Part shown: in pieces, positions 1 through 11,060 of the stretch
Numbering within the stretch: the stretch's first letter is position 1
Layout of the letters: each line of letters opens with the position of its first letter
Origin: Exophiala sp. HKRS030
Taxonomy: Eukaryota > Ascomycota > Eurotiomycetes > Chaetothyriales > Herpotrichiellaceae
DNA: 64,000 bases
Reading direction: 5' to 3'
Assembly: GCA_023897205.1 (NCBI GenBank)
Contig: JAHWDD010000004.1
Coordinates: 4,464,001-4,528,000, forward strand
Notes under the pieces: model-generated
What the model was told of the DNA's origin: nothing
The model's input: the letters and a program-made list of their open reading frames with translations, nothing else
Databases searched by the model: none
Translations under genes and position numbers: made by a program

Positions 1-79
1 ATTTCATACGTGTAACACATTAGCAAAAACACGAACTCTTTTTAGGGTCGACAGCAATGGATGGTCCCTATTTTCTCAC

Positions 80-1473
80 CTGTATTGATTCCATTGTACA
101 AATCCCTCAACGCCTCCTCAGCCTTGACTAGACCACCCTTGACCACGGTCTCTTTTCTTTTAATCTTACCCTCCGATAACCATTGACTTAGATCTTGAAG
201 AGCTCGTGGATATTCCTTTTCATAATCGAAGACGATGAAACCTTCCATTCTTTGTATTGTCAGTAACCACAACCTTCACAGTCAGAAAGAAAGAAGCACA
301 CGTACCGGATCCTCATTGAGATGATCATCAAGTAATTCTGAAAGGAGTCTGTCAGCCACTCGAGTCCTTTTTCAGATTACCAGACTATGACATGTACAAA
401 CCTTTGGCCCTTGGGGTTTCGAAGTGTTGTATTGTGATATTCCTGTAAAGTATCTCTCGTCAGTCTGTCTAGAAACCCCCCTCGGAAACAAAGTCGATGT
501 ATGAGTATGACATACCACCACACATGACAAATCTAGCATGAGGTTTGGCTCTTCCCAAAGCCATATCGAGAATCTCACCACCGACTATCGAGGACTGTAT
601 TAGCGAGAATACAGTACACGTGAACTGAAACAAGGTCAAAAATCTCACCATTGTCAAAGTAAACGTCGATCAGGTTCTGCTGTAGGTCAGCAACACAGTA
701 CATCCTCGTATGCACTTGAAGATTTCCAGAAAACTTCTCACCTTGGTTGCGTCTCTGAACTTTTTGGGAAATTCCTTGTCCTTGTAATTCAGAGCCCCGT
801 CAAATCCAAGCTCTTCGATCAACCATCGACACTTGTCTTCGCTACCGGCGATACCCAATACCGTGGCACCTTTCAACTTGGCGATTTGTCCCACCACGCT
901 ACCCGTGGCACCTGCGGCACCGGATACGACGACAAAGTCACCTGCCTTGACCTTTCCGACGTCCAAGATACCAAAGTAAGCCGTCAAACCGGTGAGACCT
1001 AGATTTTTTTGGGGAGGTCGATCAGTAAAATACGCATAAAACATACACACCACATGAACATGATTCGACATACCAAGTACGCTGAGGGTATCCGTCAAAT
1101 GGGCGCCTTTCGGTAACGTCGTCTTTTGTAGTTCCTTGGCCTCGCAGACTTTCAATTCCCTCCAACCGACGGTACCCGCCGCGTAACTACCCACGGGAAA
1201 GGACGAGTTTCTGCTCTCCTTGACCGTACCGACGGCGTACCCACGCATGACTTCACCGATCCGAACCGGCGGGATGTAAGACCTGGTGTCGTTGAGCCAA
1301 CCTCTCATGGCGGGGTCGATACTGAGGTAGTTGGTCTCGAACAGGACCTGGCCATCTTTGAGGCCGTCGGCCGACGGGACAGGGTTGTCCGAGACGACTT
1401 TGAACGTCTCACCGGCTACGATGTTGTCCTTGGGTCGTTTGGCAAGGACCACAGAGGTGTAAGTTGAAGCCAT
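80..1473 (-). CDS. NADP-dependent MDR oxidoreductase (leukotriene B4 12-hydroxydehydrogenase / prostaglandin reductase-like), 3' end outside window
   Basis: This is a zinc-free medium-chain reductase of the PTGR/curA type, which reduces the double bond of enals and enones with NADPH, probably in the cytosol. The start MASTYTSVVLAKRP is followed by the family's DPAMRGWL segment and by the Rossmann motif VSGAAGATGSVVGQIAKLKG. The C-terminal part contains MCGGISQYN, NYLMIISMRI and MEGFIVFDYEKEYPRAL, all typical of the family. I read seven exons on the minus strand: 1473-1074, 998-742, 679-649, 584-516, 442-402, 337-306 and 249-80. Three of them are only 31-41 nt long. The phases join without a stop and give about 333 residues. 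The reading then meets a GTGAGA donor just below 80, after NTG, so the last exon (usually about 15-20 residues) lies left of the window. The family call is secure; the substrate is unknown. Confidence 0.9.
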
Positions 1474-2492
1474 GGCCCCTGAAAAATTTCTTGATGGCCC
1501 GAGAGAATCCGGGGGGGGTTGTAAGCAAGCCCTTTGTTTTGCGAAGGCCGTCGACGACTTTCTCGATGAACCCGGTACCAGTAGAAGTTGAGATTGAATT
1601 CGCTAGGTGAAGGGCGAATCAAGTTTGATACTTGGTGATGGAGATTTACAAAGTAAAAACTAGATTCAATGTGATTTACTCCGTATGGTTTTTTTTTTCA
1701 AAACATGGGAAATGTTGTAGTCTGATACCACTGTTGACGAGTACATGTGGATTGTCATGGAACCCATTTTTACCTCGGTTGATCTACCAACTACGATACT
1801 CAGTGGTACAGAATTAATTACATGTAAGCAATTATTTCTACTGTACGGAGTATGTACCCAGTAGAAATCTTTCAATGACATAAGCAATGACGTTATTGTC
1901 AATCTATTCACACAAGTTGCTCTCTGTCGGTGTCCGGCTTCTATATGTCCCTCGAGGATACCTTTACCTCAAGCTGCACGAGTACTTCATCTACTCTTCG
2001 AATGGGTCATCGATGCCGGATGGAGAAGAAAAACGGCACAATACCATATACACATAAGCCGAACTCCCGGTTCTAACTACAGTCAAGGCTTCCCGAACTA
2101 TGGGAGAGCCGATGCCACATAATGCTGCACTGGAACTGTGATACCAACTCGTGAGATCCGACTGAAAACAAGTGAGACGCCTGGACGATCCCATGTTCGG
2201 AAAAGAACTTTTTGGGAAATTATTCGATTTGGAATATGATATAATTAGTAGTAATTTCGTAGTGTTACACAAACATTAAAAAAACCTCTCAGGAAGCAAG
2301 TAACCTCCTCCCAAATGGTTTGATGCAAAATGCCCAAATGCAACGCTCATGCTGTTTTTTTCCCCCCCTTGTTCCGTAAATGCAGCCTTGAATTCCTCAC
2401 CCGGGAGTTTCTCAACCGGGTACGCGCATACTGTCGCAGCCCGTCGAATTCAAAAGGTCTTCTGCCGCGTGGGTGTCCGTATCACCACAACA
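1474..2492. other. intergenic, no gene seen
   Basis: This is the promoter side of the MDR gene and the 3' side of the secreted-protein gene. The short open frames have no recognisable content. It holds two copies of the dispersed 9-mer: TACTCCGTA at 1677-1685 and TACGGAGTA at 1844-1852, in opposite orientation and about 160 bp apart. Confidence 0.6.
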
Positions 2493-3241
2493 TTATACGG
2501 CTACCGGCAACAAGTTCACCTTGGAGCACGAACTCGGGTACGGGCCAGCGCCGTAGACGATGTTGTACAACTGAGGGTTTGCCAATGACCAATCGCAAGC
2601 TGTAGAACAAAAAATCCCGAGTCAGTTTCCATCATGTTCAATACCTCGCACACATACACCTTGCGTGTATGCACACAAGGAGCGGTTACAAAACTTACCA
2701 AGCCATCCATGGGCGGATTGATTGTACTGCAATCCAGATGAGTTGAAGAAGAAACCCTGGTAATCAAGTCTGATTGCGGAGATGCTAATGTCCGCCTCCA
2801 TCCAGCCTGATATCAACGACAAAGATCAGCACGTGTCATTTTTTCTTCGCCCGCACAAAGAGGAGCGTATAACGGAAACAGAGAATCAATATACTCACGT
2901 TCATAAGTGTTGCTGGATGTGAGCGACAGAGGCCATGGGCCGATTTCGTTGTTGGGATAGGTAAAGAGTTGCTGGGTACCGTTGAGATAACCTTCCCAGG
3001 CCACGGATTTGTTGGAGGAGAGACCTGCAGCACCTAGACCGGCACCGGTGTGGTAGGAAAAGACCCAGAGGTCGGATTTGTTGGTGCCGCTGTCGATGTG
3101 GTCACCGTTGACCACATGGGTCTTGAGGTAGTAGCGGGATGGAGGGGTAGTTGTTGTTTCCCGTGTCTGAAGAAGCGGTGATGCCGACGCCAGGCCGAAC
3201 ACTGAGAGAAGGGTTGTGGTGAGAAGGATAGAGATCTGCAT
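2493..3241 (-). CDS. small secreted protein, DUF7907-like
   Basis: The predicted 185-aa protein starts with a classical signal peptide (MQISILLTTTLLSVFGLASA), so it is probably secreted or in the cell wall. There are three exons: 3241-2899, 2806-2699 and 2599-2493. The joined reading ends with SCSKVNLLPVAV and a TAA stop. Motifs such as YYLKTHVV, SYHTGAGLGAA, AWEGYLNGTQQ, GWLACDW and the SCSKVNLLPV tail match my memory of a widespread fungal family of unknown function (DUF7907). Several N-glycosylation sequons (NKS, NGT, NSS, NQS) fit a secreted protein. Only the tail cysteine and the Cys in GWLACDW stand out, so at most one disulfide is likely. The structure is well supported by phase and ending; the function is unknown. 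Confidence 0.8.
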
Positions 3242-4865
3242 GGTGGGGAGGGATGTGGTGATGGATGTCTATGCTTGTAACTGCGTGCTTTTGATGCCGA
3301 AGAAATCGTTTTGGCACACCGAAAGTGAGATGGAGGTATCAGTCTTTGTGTGTCTGTTGGCAATAGCTACAGGACCCAAAAATGTACAAAAGTCTTAAGA
3401 CTTGAACAGGATGAGAGTGTGTGGCAAGATGGGAAGCAATGAAGAATTCAATGATGGGAGGGTGAGCTTTCTTCTTTATAGCTTCTTATTCTTTTGTCAG
3501 GTCACAGAGAGTTCAGGACGATCATACCTGTTCCTGGGCTCGTGTTCTGACATCTGGATCTCGCACGGCGAGGCATTACTTTTTAGGTGGTGATACGAGC
3601 GACGCCGGGAAGCCTGGAAAGAGGAACAAATGTGGATAATTCGGGTGCAGGCGAGGGAAAATGTCACTAGAGGAGGCGATGAGGTCGACTGTCTTGGGCC
3701 TGTTTGCCCTCTAGTCGAGGCACAGACCAATTGATCACCAGCACATGACCGGCAAGCTGCCTAAGGTTGCAGCTGTCGTCTGTCCTTTCGAGACATTCCT
3801 AAGCTGCTTTCTACCTAGGGAATGCATCTTTCTACCCCATACAAGATCCTTACCGAGAGAAGAAGAAAAAGCACGAAAAAGTTACGAAGAGGTAACAGTT
3901 TGGCAGAATTGGCAGACCGACTGACGGCTGGGCAATACACACACTCTCACACACTGTACATAAGAACAATAAAAATGAGCGTCAAGAATTGAAGGATGAT
4001 GAGTGATGGATGGTGGATAGTGAGCTCTACATTGGAATCGTGTCACAAGTAAATCACCAGGGAATGATGATCCCTCGAGTACTCCGTACTTTACTAAGGG
4101 AATCTACCTCGTCTGTATGTAGAGTACTCGTAGGAGGTCAGTTAGAGAAGCTCCCCCCGCAGCTGGTACATCTACAGGCTCCGAGGGAAATACCTACCCT
4201 ACATCATGATCGACAGGAGCTGAGCTCTGTGCTCCAGATGATGGAAGCAATGTACTCTAGTACGAGTAACAAGAAGAATAAAATAGTGAGAGTCGCATGA
4301 CGATGATGGCGATGATAATAATAATATGGAGCACTCACACTGGCAGTGAAATCATAACCCGAGATCCACGGACACGGGTAGAGGCATCTCTGGGCTCACC
4401 AGACTCACCAAACGGCAGCATAAAAGACTGGGGACTCCGGGGTGGATTTCTAGGTACAGTAAGGCATTGCATTTGGCACACGGCACACGGCAGACCCTCT
4501 GGTTGCGCCGCTGCAACACTAATAAATCTCAACTTACGGCGCAGTACGTACAGTAGGTTAGGTTCTGTGAAACTAATAATAGATCCTCTCAACGCGGGAA
4601 AAATACGAGCTTCAAAGTGGGTTGCATCACGTATTGTACCTATGTACTCCGTACAGTGCGGGATACGGGCGGGTGGTCAGTGACTTGACTTTCCAAGGCT
4701 GTGCGGCATTTCGGTAGCATCTTGAACCTCTTGCAGCCTCTTTGTGCATCTTCAGCTTTGCAACCAAGGACTCGGGAACCGCTACTCTGTACATGCACTA
4801 CGTTACTCTACAGCTTATTCACCCTCTCCAAAGTCCTTTCCATTTCTGTTACTCCAGTACTGATT
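3242..4865. other. intergenic, 1.6 kb, no gene seen
   Basis: No open frame with protein-like content was found. It carries two TACTCCGTA words (4080-4088 and 4645-4653, both within the longer GTACTCCGTAC) and two TACTCGTA-type words (4125-4132 and 4261-4268). It separates two minus-strand genes, so it should contain the promoter of the secreted-protein gene near 3242 and the 3' region of the reductase gene near 4865. Confidence 0.55.
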
Positions 4866-5823
4866 TCACGACTTGTCGTTGGCGTCAAAAATGTGACCCC
4901 AGAATGCTCGGAAGTGATGTTGCTTCCCGAGGTCGGAGATCTCCTCAACTTCCTTGGGCGTGAGGGTAAAGGTGAAAATGCGGAGCATGTCACTGAGTCT
5001 CTGTTCCTTGGAGCTGGTGGTGATGGCCACCACATTTTGATCCACGCACCATCGGAGGAGGATCTCCCCCGGGTTGACGGCATACTTCTTCGACAACGAG
5101 TCCAGATAACCATCAAGTGGACCGCCCTTTGCCCGAGTCACCGGTGTCTGCGGTGCGTACGCCGACACTTTGATGTCCTTGCTCTTGTGGTATGCGAGCA
5201 AGTCTCCGTGCTGAAGGTAAGGATGGAACTCGATTTGGTTGATGGCCGGTCTCACTTTGCAAGTTTCGAGGATGGTATCCAAGTGTTCCTTGAGAAAATT
5301 GCTCACCCCAATGCTCTTTGCCTTGCCGGCTGCCGCGACTTGCTCCATCTCAGCCCATGCCTTCTGCAACCGTTGCTTGTCTCCCTTGGCAAAAAAGGGG
5401 GAGTGAATGAGGTACAGATCCACGTATTCCAAGCCCATGTTTTTGAGACTGCGGTCGAGAGCCGCCGGAATGTCGTTGATCGAGTCCTTGGAATCATCCA
5501 CCTTGGTTGTGACAAACAGCTTTTCACGGGGAACCTTGCTGGCCCTAATGGCATCTCCGAGCTCCTCCTCAGTGTTGTACATTTCAGCTCCATCTAGATG
5601 AGTATAGCCTACCTTGATGGCTGTCTTGGTGGCATCGATACATGCTTGGTCCTTGGCTCCTGGGGCTTTGTACCAGGCAGTTCCCGTCCCAAAGCCAATC
5701 TGACACAGAAATCAGTCCATCGCTTCCTTCAAACATCCATCAAGCACGTGGACAACTCACCATGGGGATTTTATTGCCATCGGGCAAAGTCAGATCGGGC
5801 ACAGAAAGCTCGAGTTTGGCCAT
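4866..5823 (-). CDS. aldo-keto reductase, alpha-keto amide reductase-like (AKR3 type)
   Basis: This is a cytosolic NADPH-dependent carbonyl reductase of 298 aa, the normal AKR length. The exons are 5823-5761 and 5699-4866, split by a 61-nt intron after the IPM of LPDGNKIPM. The catalytic tetrad is visible: Asp57 and Tyr62 (HLDGAEMY), Lys87 (FVTTKV) and His120 (YLIHSP). IGVSNF, INQIEFHPYLQ and the cofactor-binding ITTSSK near the C terminus are also present. The IGFGTGTAWYK opening and TTSSKEQR resemble yeast YDL124W (NADPH-dependent alpha-keto amide reductase) more than xylose reductase. I chose the ATG at 5823 because MAKLELSVPDLTLPDGNKIP begins like other AKRs; a longer upstream open frame has no family content. 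The physiological substrate is unknown. Confidence 0.9.
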
Positions 5824-6446
5824 AGTGGTGGAAAATGAATGACGCAAGTGATGTCGGGGTAGAATTGATGCGCGAATGCTCACCGAAGCTGAACGACCAG
5901 AGAGGAATGATGGGTGGCAACGTCTCATGTACATACACCAGCGCCCAGTGATTAAATTTCAATATCTCGAGAAAAAAACAGAGAGCGGCGGGTGCGGTCC
6001 GTCACTTCATAAGAAAGATAATGATGGTTCAGCGGTTGCTGCATCGCGCAATTCACCCTCAACCACAAGTGGGGGAGTTCGCACTAAGTTAGATCCCGAC
6101 TGCGCAATCCTCATCCATCAAATTCCTTTAACCCAATGACGTTCGCTGGACATGCGAGACTCGAGACTTTGCTTGTCCAACTATTTCCCACGCTCTGGCC
6201 CTGTTCTCGCTCTTTGCAAAATCGTGATACTTCGCAACCCTGTCACGTTGTATACTGACGGCGAGGCGAAATGCAGTAGAAAGGCTCCCTATTATCACTT
6301 CGCAATTGGAAACAGCTCGCGACCGGGTCGCCCGTCGTGTGACTAACAGGGAGTCGAGCGTCATGGCTGAAATGTGTTGTCAGTGAGATGATGGTCTGCT
6401 TGCTGATGGCCTTGTTCAGAATCTGGTAACCGCGATGGTATGCTGC
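5824..6446. other. intergenic, no gene seen
   Basis: This is the promoter side of the aldo-keto reductase gene and the 3' side of the Rab gene. Only short, unconvincing open frames occur and there is no recognisable RNA gene. Confidence 0.55.
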
Positions 6447-7299
6447 TCAGCAACAATTTCGCCCCTGACCACTCTTGACCGCATCATTCATCGTAAGGTT
6501 GACAGTCTTCGGAGCTTTGCCCTGCATGTCTCGACCACCGCCTGTCCCATACCCTTTGACTCCGCTCCGTCGATCGTTCAGGTCATATTTCCCAGCTTCA
6601 ATGTTTTGGTATATCCTTTCGGCCACCTCAAGGAATGCTTTTTCCACGCCTTCACCACTTTTTGCGCTCGTCTCGACGTACTTGACGACGTTTTCGCGCC
6701 GACACCAATCTTCGGCCTCTTCCCGGCTGACTGCGCGTTTGCTTCCGCCTTCGATGTCGGTGCTTTGTTCAGCCAGATCCAGCTTGTTACCGACTAAGAT
6801 GACAACAATACCTTCCTCAGCGATTTGTCGCAGGTCGTTGAGCCATGCAGTGACTGATTCGAAACTGCTACGTCGTGTAACATCAAAGACCAGCAGAGCT
6901 CCAGATGCGCCCCGAAAATAACTTCTTGTTATGCTCTTGTATGTTTCTTGACCTGCTGTATCCCATAATGAGAGTTTCATCTTCTTCTGCTCCGGTGTTC
7001 CATTTGGCCATTGTTGTCCATTAGGCTGGCCAATTCCTAAGGACGTATTTGCTGGGGGACCGACAGGAACTATTCGTGACCCGAATTCGACGCCGATGGT
7101 GACATCATGTGAAGCAGAAAACCGACCTTCGCAGAGTCGAATGGTTAGGCTGGATTTGCCGGTACCTAGATAGGTCCATTAGCTTCCAACACAGATATTA
7201 AGCATCGGCGCATCATAACCTACCAGAATCACCTATGCAGACAAGTTTGGCGATGTAATTCCAGGGCAGTTTAGGAGCATCAGTTGTGATGTTTGGCAT
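6447..7299 (-). CDS. Rab-family small GTPase, Rab4/Rab2-like, with interswitch insertion
   Basis: The 264-aa protein is a membrane-traffic GTPase. The exons are 7299-7224 and 7165-6447; the intron splits the P-loop itself, GDSGTGKSS (residues 23-31). The other G motifs are TIGVEF (switch I end, 48-53), WDTAGQE (93-99), NKLD and TSAK. The C terminus GQGRNCC ends in a CC prenylation signal of Rab type. The switch II stretch SITRSYFRGASGALLVFD matches the Rab2/Rab4/Rab14 group. Between switch I and WDTAGQE the protein carries roughly 22 extra Pro/Gly/Asn/Gln-rich residues (about 61-86) where canonical Rabs have a tight beta hairpin. I recall similar insertions in filamentous-fungal relatives, but the exact subfamily assignment needs a tree. 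Confidence 0.9.
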
Positions 7300-7997
7300 G
7301 AGCGCTGTAGTGTAGTATGATGTGATTCAAGCTACCGACCAACTAGGTAGGGTTTTCGATGGCGACAAAGTAGAAAAGAAGCCAGGGGGTCACTTAAGAG
7401 TACTTGGGCAAGGGTGTGTTGTATGGAGAGATATGGCGAACCATCTGGTGACGGACTGAGTTGTTAGAGAAATACAAATCGAGTGCAATGACGTCCAAAT
7501 GACTAGTGATCTATTGGGGATTTGGTGCCTGAACCAACCCTTGTGGATGGGTAAGCATGGTAGGCTCACTAGGCTGCACCATGCCTAATAAGCTTGCCAG
7601 CCTTGGGACTATTGGGTGGCTGGCCAAGTCATCACAGGCCACTTGACTTCATGCTTGAACGCCTGGACTGCCGCCACATGTCCAGGTGCTCATTCTGTCC
7701 GACCGTGCACCGTGACCATCATCGGTGGCAGCCTTTCGGCCTTTGTCTCAGCATTCTCACCGACCCAACTCGCCGTCACCAGTCCGGACTCAAAGCACCG
7801 ACAGCATTCACTGCTTCATCTCTACTTATCTCATCAACACAATTGATCTTATTGTTGGCAGCCATCTTCCGCTAGGAGGGACGTCTAAGGCTGCATATAT
7901 CCGCATTGTAACCTGCTCGATACACAACGCTTATCGCCATCTCTTCGCACCCAATTCACACCGGTGAGAGCTCGCGTGATTACTGCCTGCGGGCAGG
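7300..7997. other. divergent intergenic region between Rab and CTL genes
   Basis: The Rab gene runs left and the transporter gene runs right, so both promoters should lie in these roughly 700 bp. The stretch nearest the transporter start is rich in CATC/CACC and pyrimidines. No separate gene was seen. Confidence 0.55.
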
Positions 7998-10348
7998 ATG
8001 TTCTCCGAATGTATGACTCGAGGAGAATACCCTCCAGAGAAAACCATGCTGATGAGCTTCTAGACGCCTCCCGCTTCCTGGCTCAGTCACAATCACGTAT
8101 CAGTTTTGCCCCCGTCGAAGAGCGCCGTTCTCCAGATGATCGATCCCGACGCTCAAATCAGACATGGAGGGCGTCGACGGCATCGAGGACCTCCAATACT
8201 CGAGTCCCTAACCCTTATCAGCCTACCGCTTCGCAATTGTCCGCATTCCCTTTCGCATCACGTTTAAATCCTCAACAAGCGCCCCTCTTCTACAGTGCTA
8301 CCGATGAGTTCCGGGAAGAGAACGACGAAGAAGAGCATGAACGAGACATGGCAGATTTCTACGCACTGCAGAGATCGAGAAGGCAACTCGGAGCCAGTGA
8401 TCTCCAGGCATCGTCCGATGCGGGAGAAGGAAGTGAAGACAGCATAAACGGAGAAAGCAGCCACAGGGACGACGTGCACGAGCTAGGCATGAGAAGAGGA
8501 GGTGGCATTAGGAGTTCATGGCATGGCGGCGTCCGATCGTCTCGACGGAGAGGGCCAGGCCTGGAAGATCTAGCAGAATCAGCAGACTCAGTAGAGTCGG
8601 ACCCGGCCACTGCAAGTAGGGCCTCACGGACTCGTATGGTTGACGTCGGCTTGGAGGACACCTTGAGAAGTGAATATGACGACGAGCCTCCTGAGGATCT
8701 GATGGAGAATCCTCCGTCCGTCCAGCAACTGCGGACACGCAAAGCAGCCTTGCACGATGACTCTGGGCCAGAGTATTCGGATGGGGATGATAGTGACGAC
8801 GCACCTCGAAAACGACTCCTTGCCGATGAGCAGAGTCGTGCAATCGACGGGCATGGCCAACCTGACGATCTTCAACCACCACCAAATCGGCAACCTAAGC
8901 ATGATGCCTTTTGGGGACAGATCTATCTCCTGAATCTGGCAGCCATGTTTACTACCTGGTTTCTCATTTTCCTTCACACCGAGTCGCCCAGTAAGAGGCA
9001 ACCACTTGGCGACACAATATATACAACCTTGCACGGATCATTTTATCTTTTAGCGACTTATACCCTTGTAGCGACCTTCGTTTCACTATTTTGGCTTGCG
9101 GCACTCAGGTCGTATGTTCGATATCTTGTCTACGGCATTGTCATTGCCGTGCCAGTCATTCTTTATTCATTCTGGCTCTACCCATTCATCTCCAGCTACC
9201 GGGGGGCCTTGCACGGATCAAGTGCTCAGGACACTGTCATGCGATGGTCTTCTCTCGTCCCGGCGGTCATGGCCACGCTATGGATCTTAGCGGTCATACG
9301 AGGCAGGCTGGCCATGCAAAAGGCCATCTCAATACTGGAGTTTGCCACCAGGATCCTGGCCGCCAATCCAACCTTGGTCTTGGTAGGGTTTTCGGTTTTG
9401 GGATTCATAATCAGCTTTACCTGGCTGTGGCTCTCCATGTTCACCAGGGTCTTCCTGGGTGGCCATCCCTTATCTCGTTCTACGATCAGCAGATTCGTGA
9501 TCGATACCTCCACATGGTGGGTTGGATTGTACTTCGTTCTAGTCTATCTCTGGACAATCGCCTTTGCTTTTGGCATGCAGCGCACCATCACTTCTGCAAC
9601 AGTTTCGCAATGGTACTTCCACCGTCTAGCCATTCCAGCACCGACATCTCAAGCCATCGTAAAGGCGGCTTTATTTCATTCGGCGACTACGCTTTTCGGG
9701 ACAATTTCTCTTTTTACGGGACTGGGACTGTTGGTTAGACTCCCACTGCTTGTCCTACCCCGTCGGATGACAATGCTTCTGGGAGTGGCCATGTACTCCT
9801 TCATACCGAGTCCAATTGCTGTGCTGATCAATCCGCTGACTCTCACATACGCGGCCATTCACTCTCAGCCTCTCAGCGTCAGCGCGAGAGGACTTTCTCA
9901 GATGCATTTTCTCACACCGAACGATGCCACGACGTCTTTGCATCCCAATACGTTCAATCGGCGTCAACGCTCAGATGGCTGGTCTGCCGATACGACCCCG
10001 CTGTTACCCTACCGGTTAGCCAAACTCATACTACATGCGACAAGATTCATCATGTCCCTAGCCTTGGGGTTTGGTGGATGGGTCTCAACTGCGCGGTCTC
10101 TACGACTCGAAGGAGCCGGCGCCAAGGGAAGCCTCTATGCATATGTGGTCGGTCTCATAGCCGGAGCCATTGGCTGGGGGATCCTGGGAGCGATGGAGGG
10201 CGTGCTCGCGTGCATTGTGGATGCCGTAGTGGTGTGCTGGGGAAGTGAAGTAGGTAGTACTGGCACTGGGGAAGTCAGGTATTGCCGAGAAGCAGGCAAT
10301 CTTTTCGGTGAGGATGAGGACAGAATCGGACGAGTCAGCCTAGCTTGA
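7998..10348 (+). CDS. choline-transporter-like (CTL/SLC44, PF04515-type) multi-pass membrane protein
   Basis: The predicted protein is 765 aa. Exon 1 is only 13 nt (7998-8010, ATG TTC TCC GAA T). A 53-nt intron (GTATGA...CTTCTAG) follows and exon 2 runs 8064-10348. The join reads MFSEYASRFLAQSQSRIS, which I recognise as the conserved start of this fungal family. The longer frame that opens with a GTG at 7964 reads through the intron in another phase and should not be used. Residues 1 to about 280 are hydrophilic, Ser/Arg/Asp-rich and probably cytosolic. From about 285 (FWGQIYLLNLAAMFTTW) to the end there are ten or more hydrophobic segments. IPAPTSQAIVKAALFHS and a GSLCxTG-like region, here FGTISLFTGL, fit the CTL domain. 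Such proteins are linked to choline or lipid handling, but transport is not proven in fungi. Confidence 0.85.
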
Positions 10349-11060
10349 AGCTCGTCCGGAATGCGTGCTTCCTCCAGTACCAAGAAGGAGGCCACTTGAG
10401 GACGAGAAGGAGATCAATCTGTCGGCGACAGCTCTGATAGCCAGACTAGAGACCAACGGTTGGAGGCTAGAATCGAGTATTATCCCTTGACAAAACCCAC
10501 CACGTTCATATTTAGATGGAGACTTGTACTTTTCACGTGCCGGCCATTCTTTTTTTGGCCCTTTTGACTATGGATTTTACTAGAGGGCGAACTCTGCTGC
10601 GGAGTCCAGTCAACATGTCAGGCCAGGCCAAAAATGTTGTTAATGCGGCCCCTGAATGCTTCCGGGCTGCGCCAAGTGGCCCTTCTTCACCAGGTACTAC
10701 GGGATCACGAGTAAAGGCCACCATATCCAACCCTTCAAAAGTTGACGCGCATTAAATGCCAGCTTTCACAATTACTTCCCTACAACTCTCCTGATCTTTC
10801 TCTATTCTCCTTCTTACCTTGCTTGAAATGTCTTCTTCTTCTTCCCTTCTTTTCATCATCTAATTCTTCTCTGTCTTCACCAGTCTTTGCTTCAGCTTTC
10901 TTCCGCCAACGCGCAACGACGCGCAAGGCTCTCCCTGCCTTCATCGATCTTACCCACGGTAGCAAGTCGTCCGGTTACACGACTGCCCGCCATAGAGGGC
11001 TCTACTCCTCCTTCGAATTCGTCTACAGGATCGTTCTAGATCCTTCGTCCCTCTCACATC
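10349..11060. other. intergenic; pyrimidine-rich PMT2 promoter
   Basis: No gene was seen. From about 10797 to 10880 the plus strand is strongly C/T-rich (runs such as TCTTCTTCTTCTTCCCTTC). This is a common feature of core promoters of well-expressed ascomycete genes and sits about 200 bp ahead of the O-mannosyltransferase start. Confidence 0.55.

Noticed and set aside
4701..5597. A 298-codon plus-strand frame
   Set aside because: It is antisense to the aldo-keto reductase, whose catalytic tetrad and family motifs are on the minus strand.
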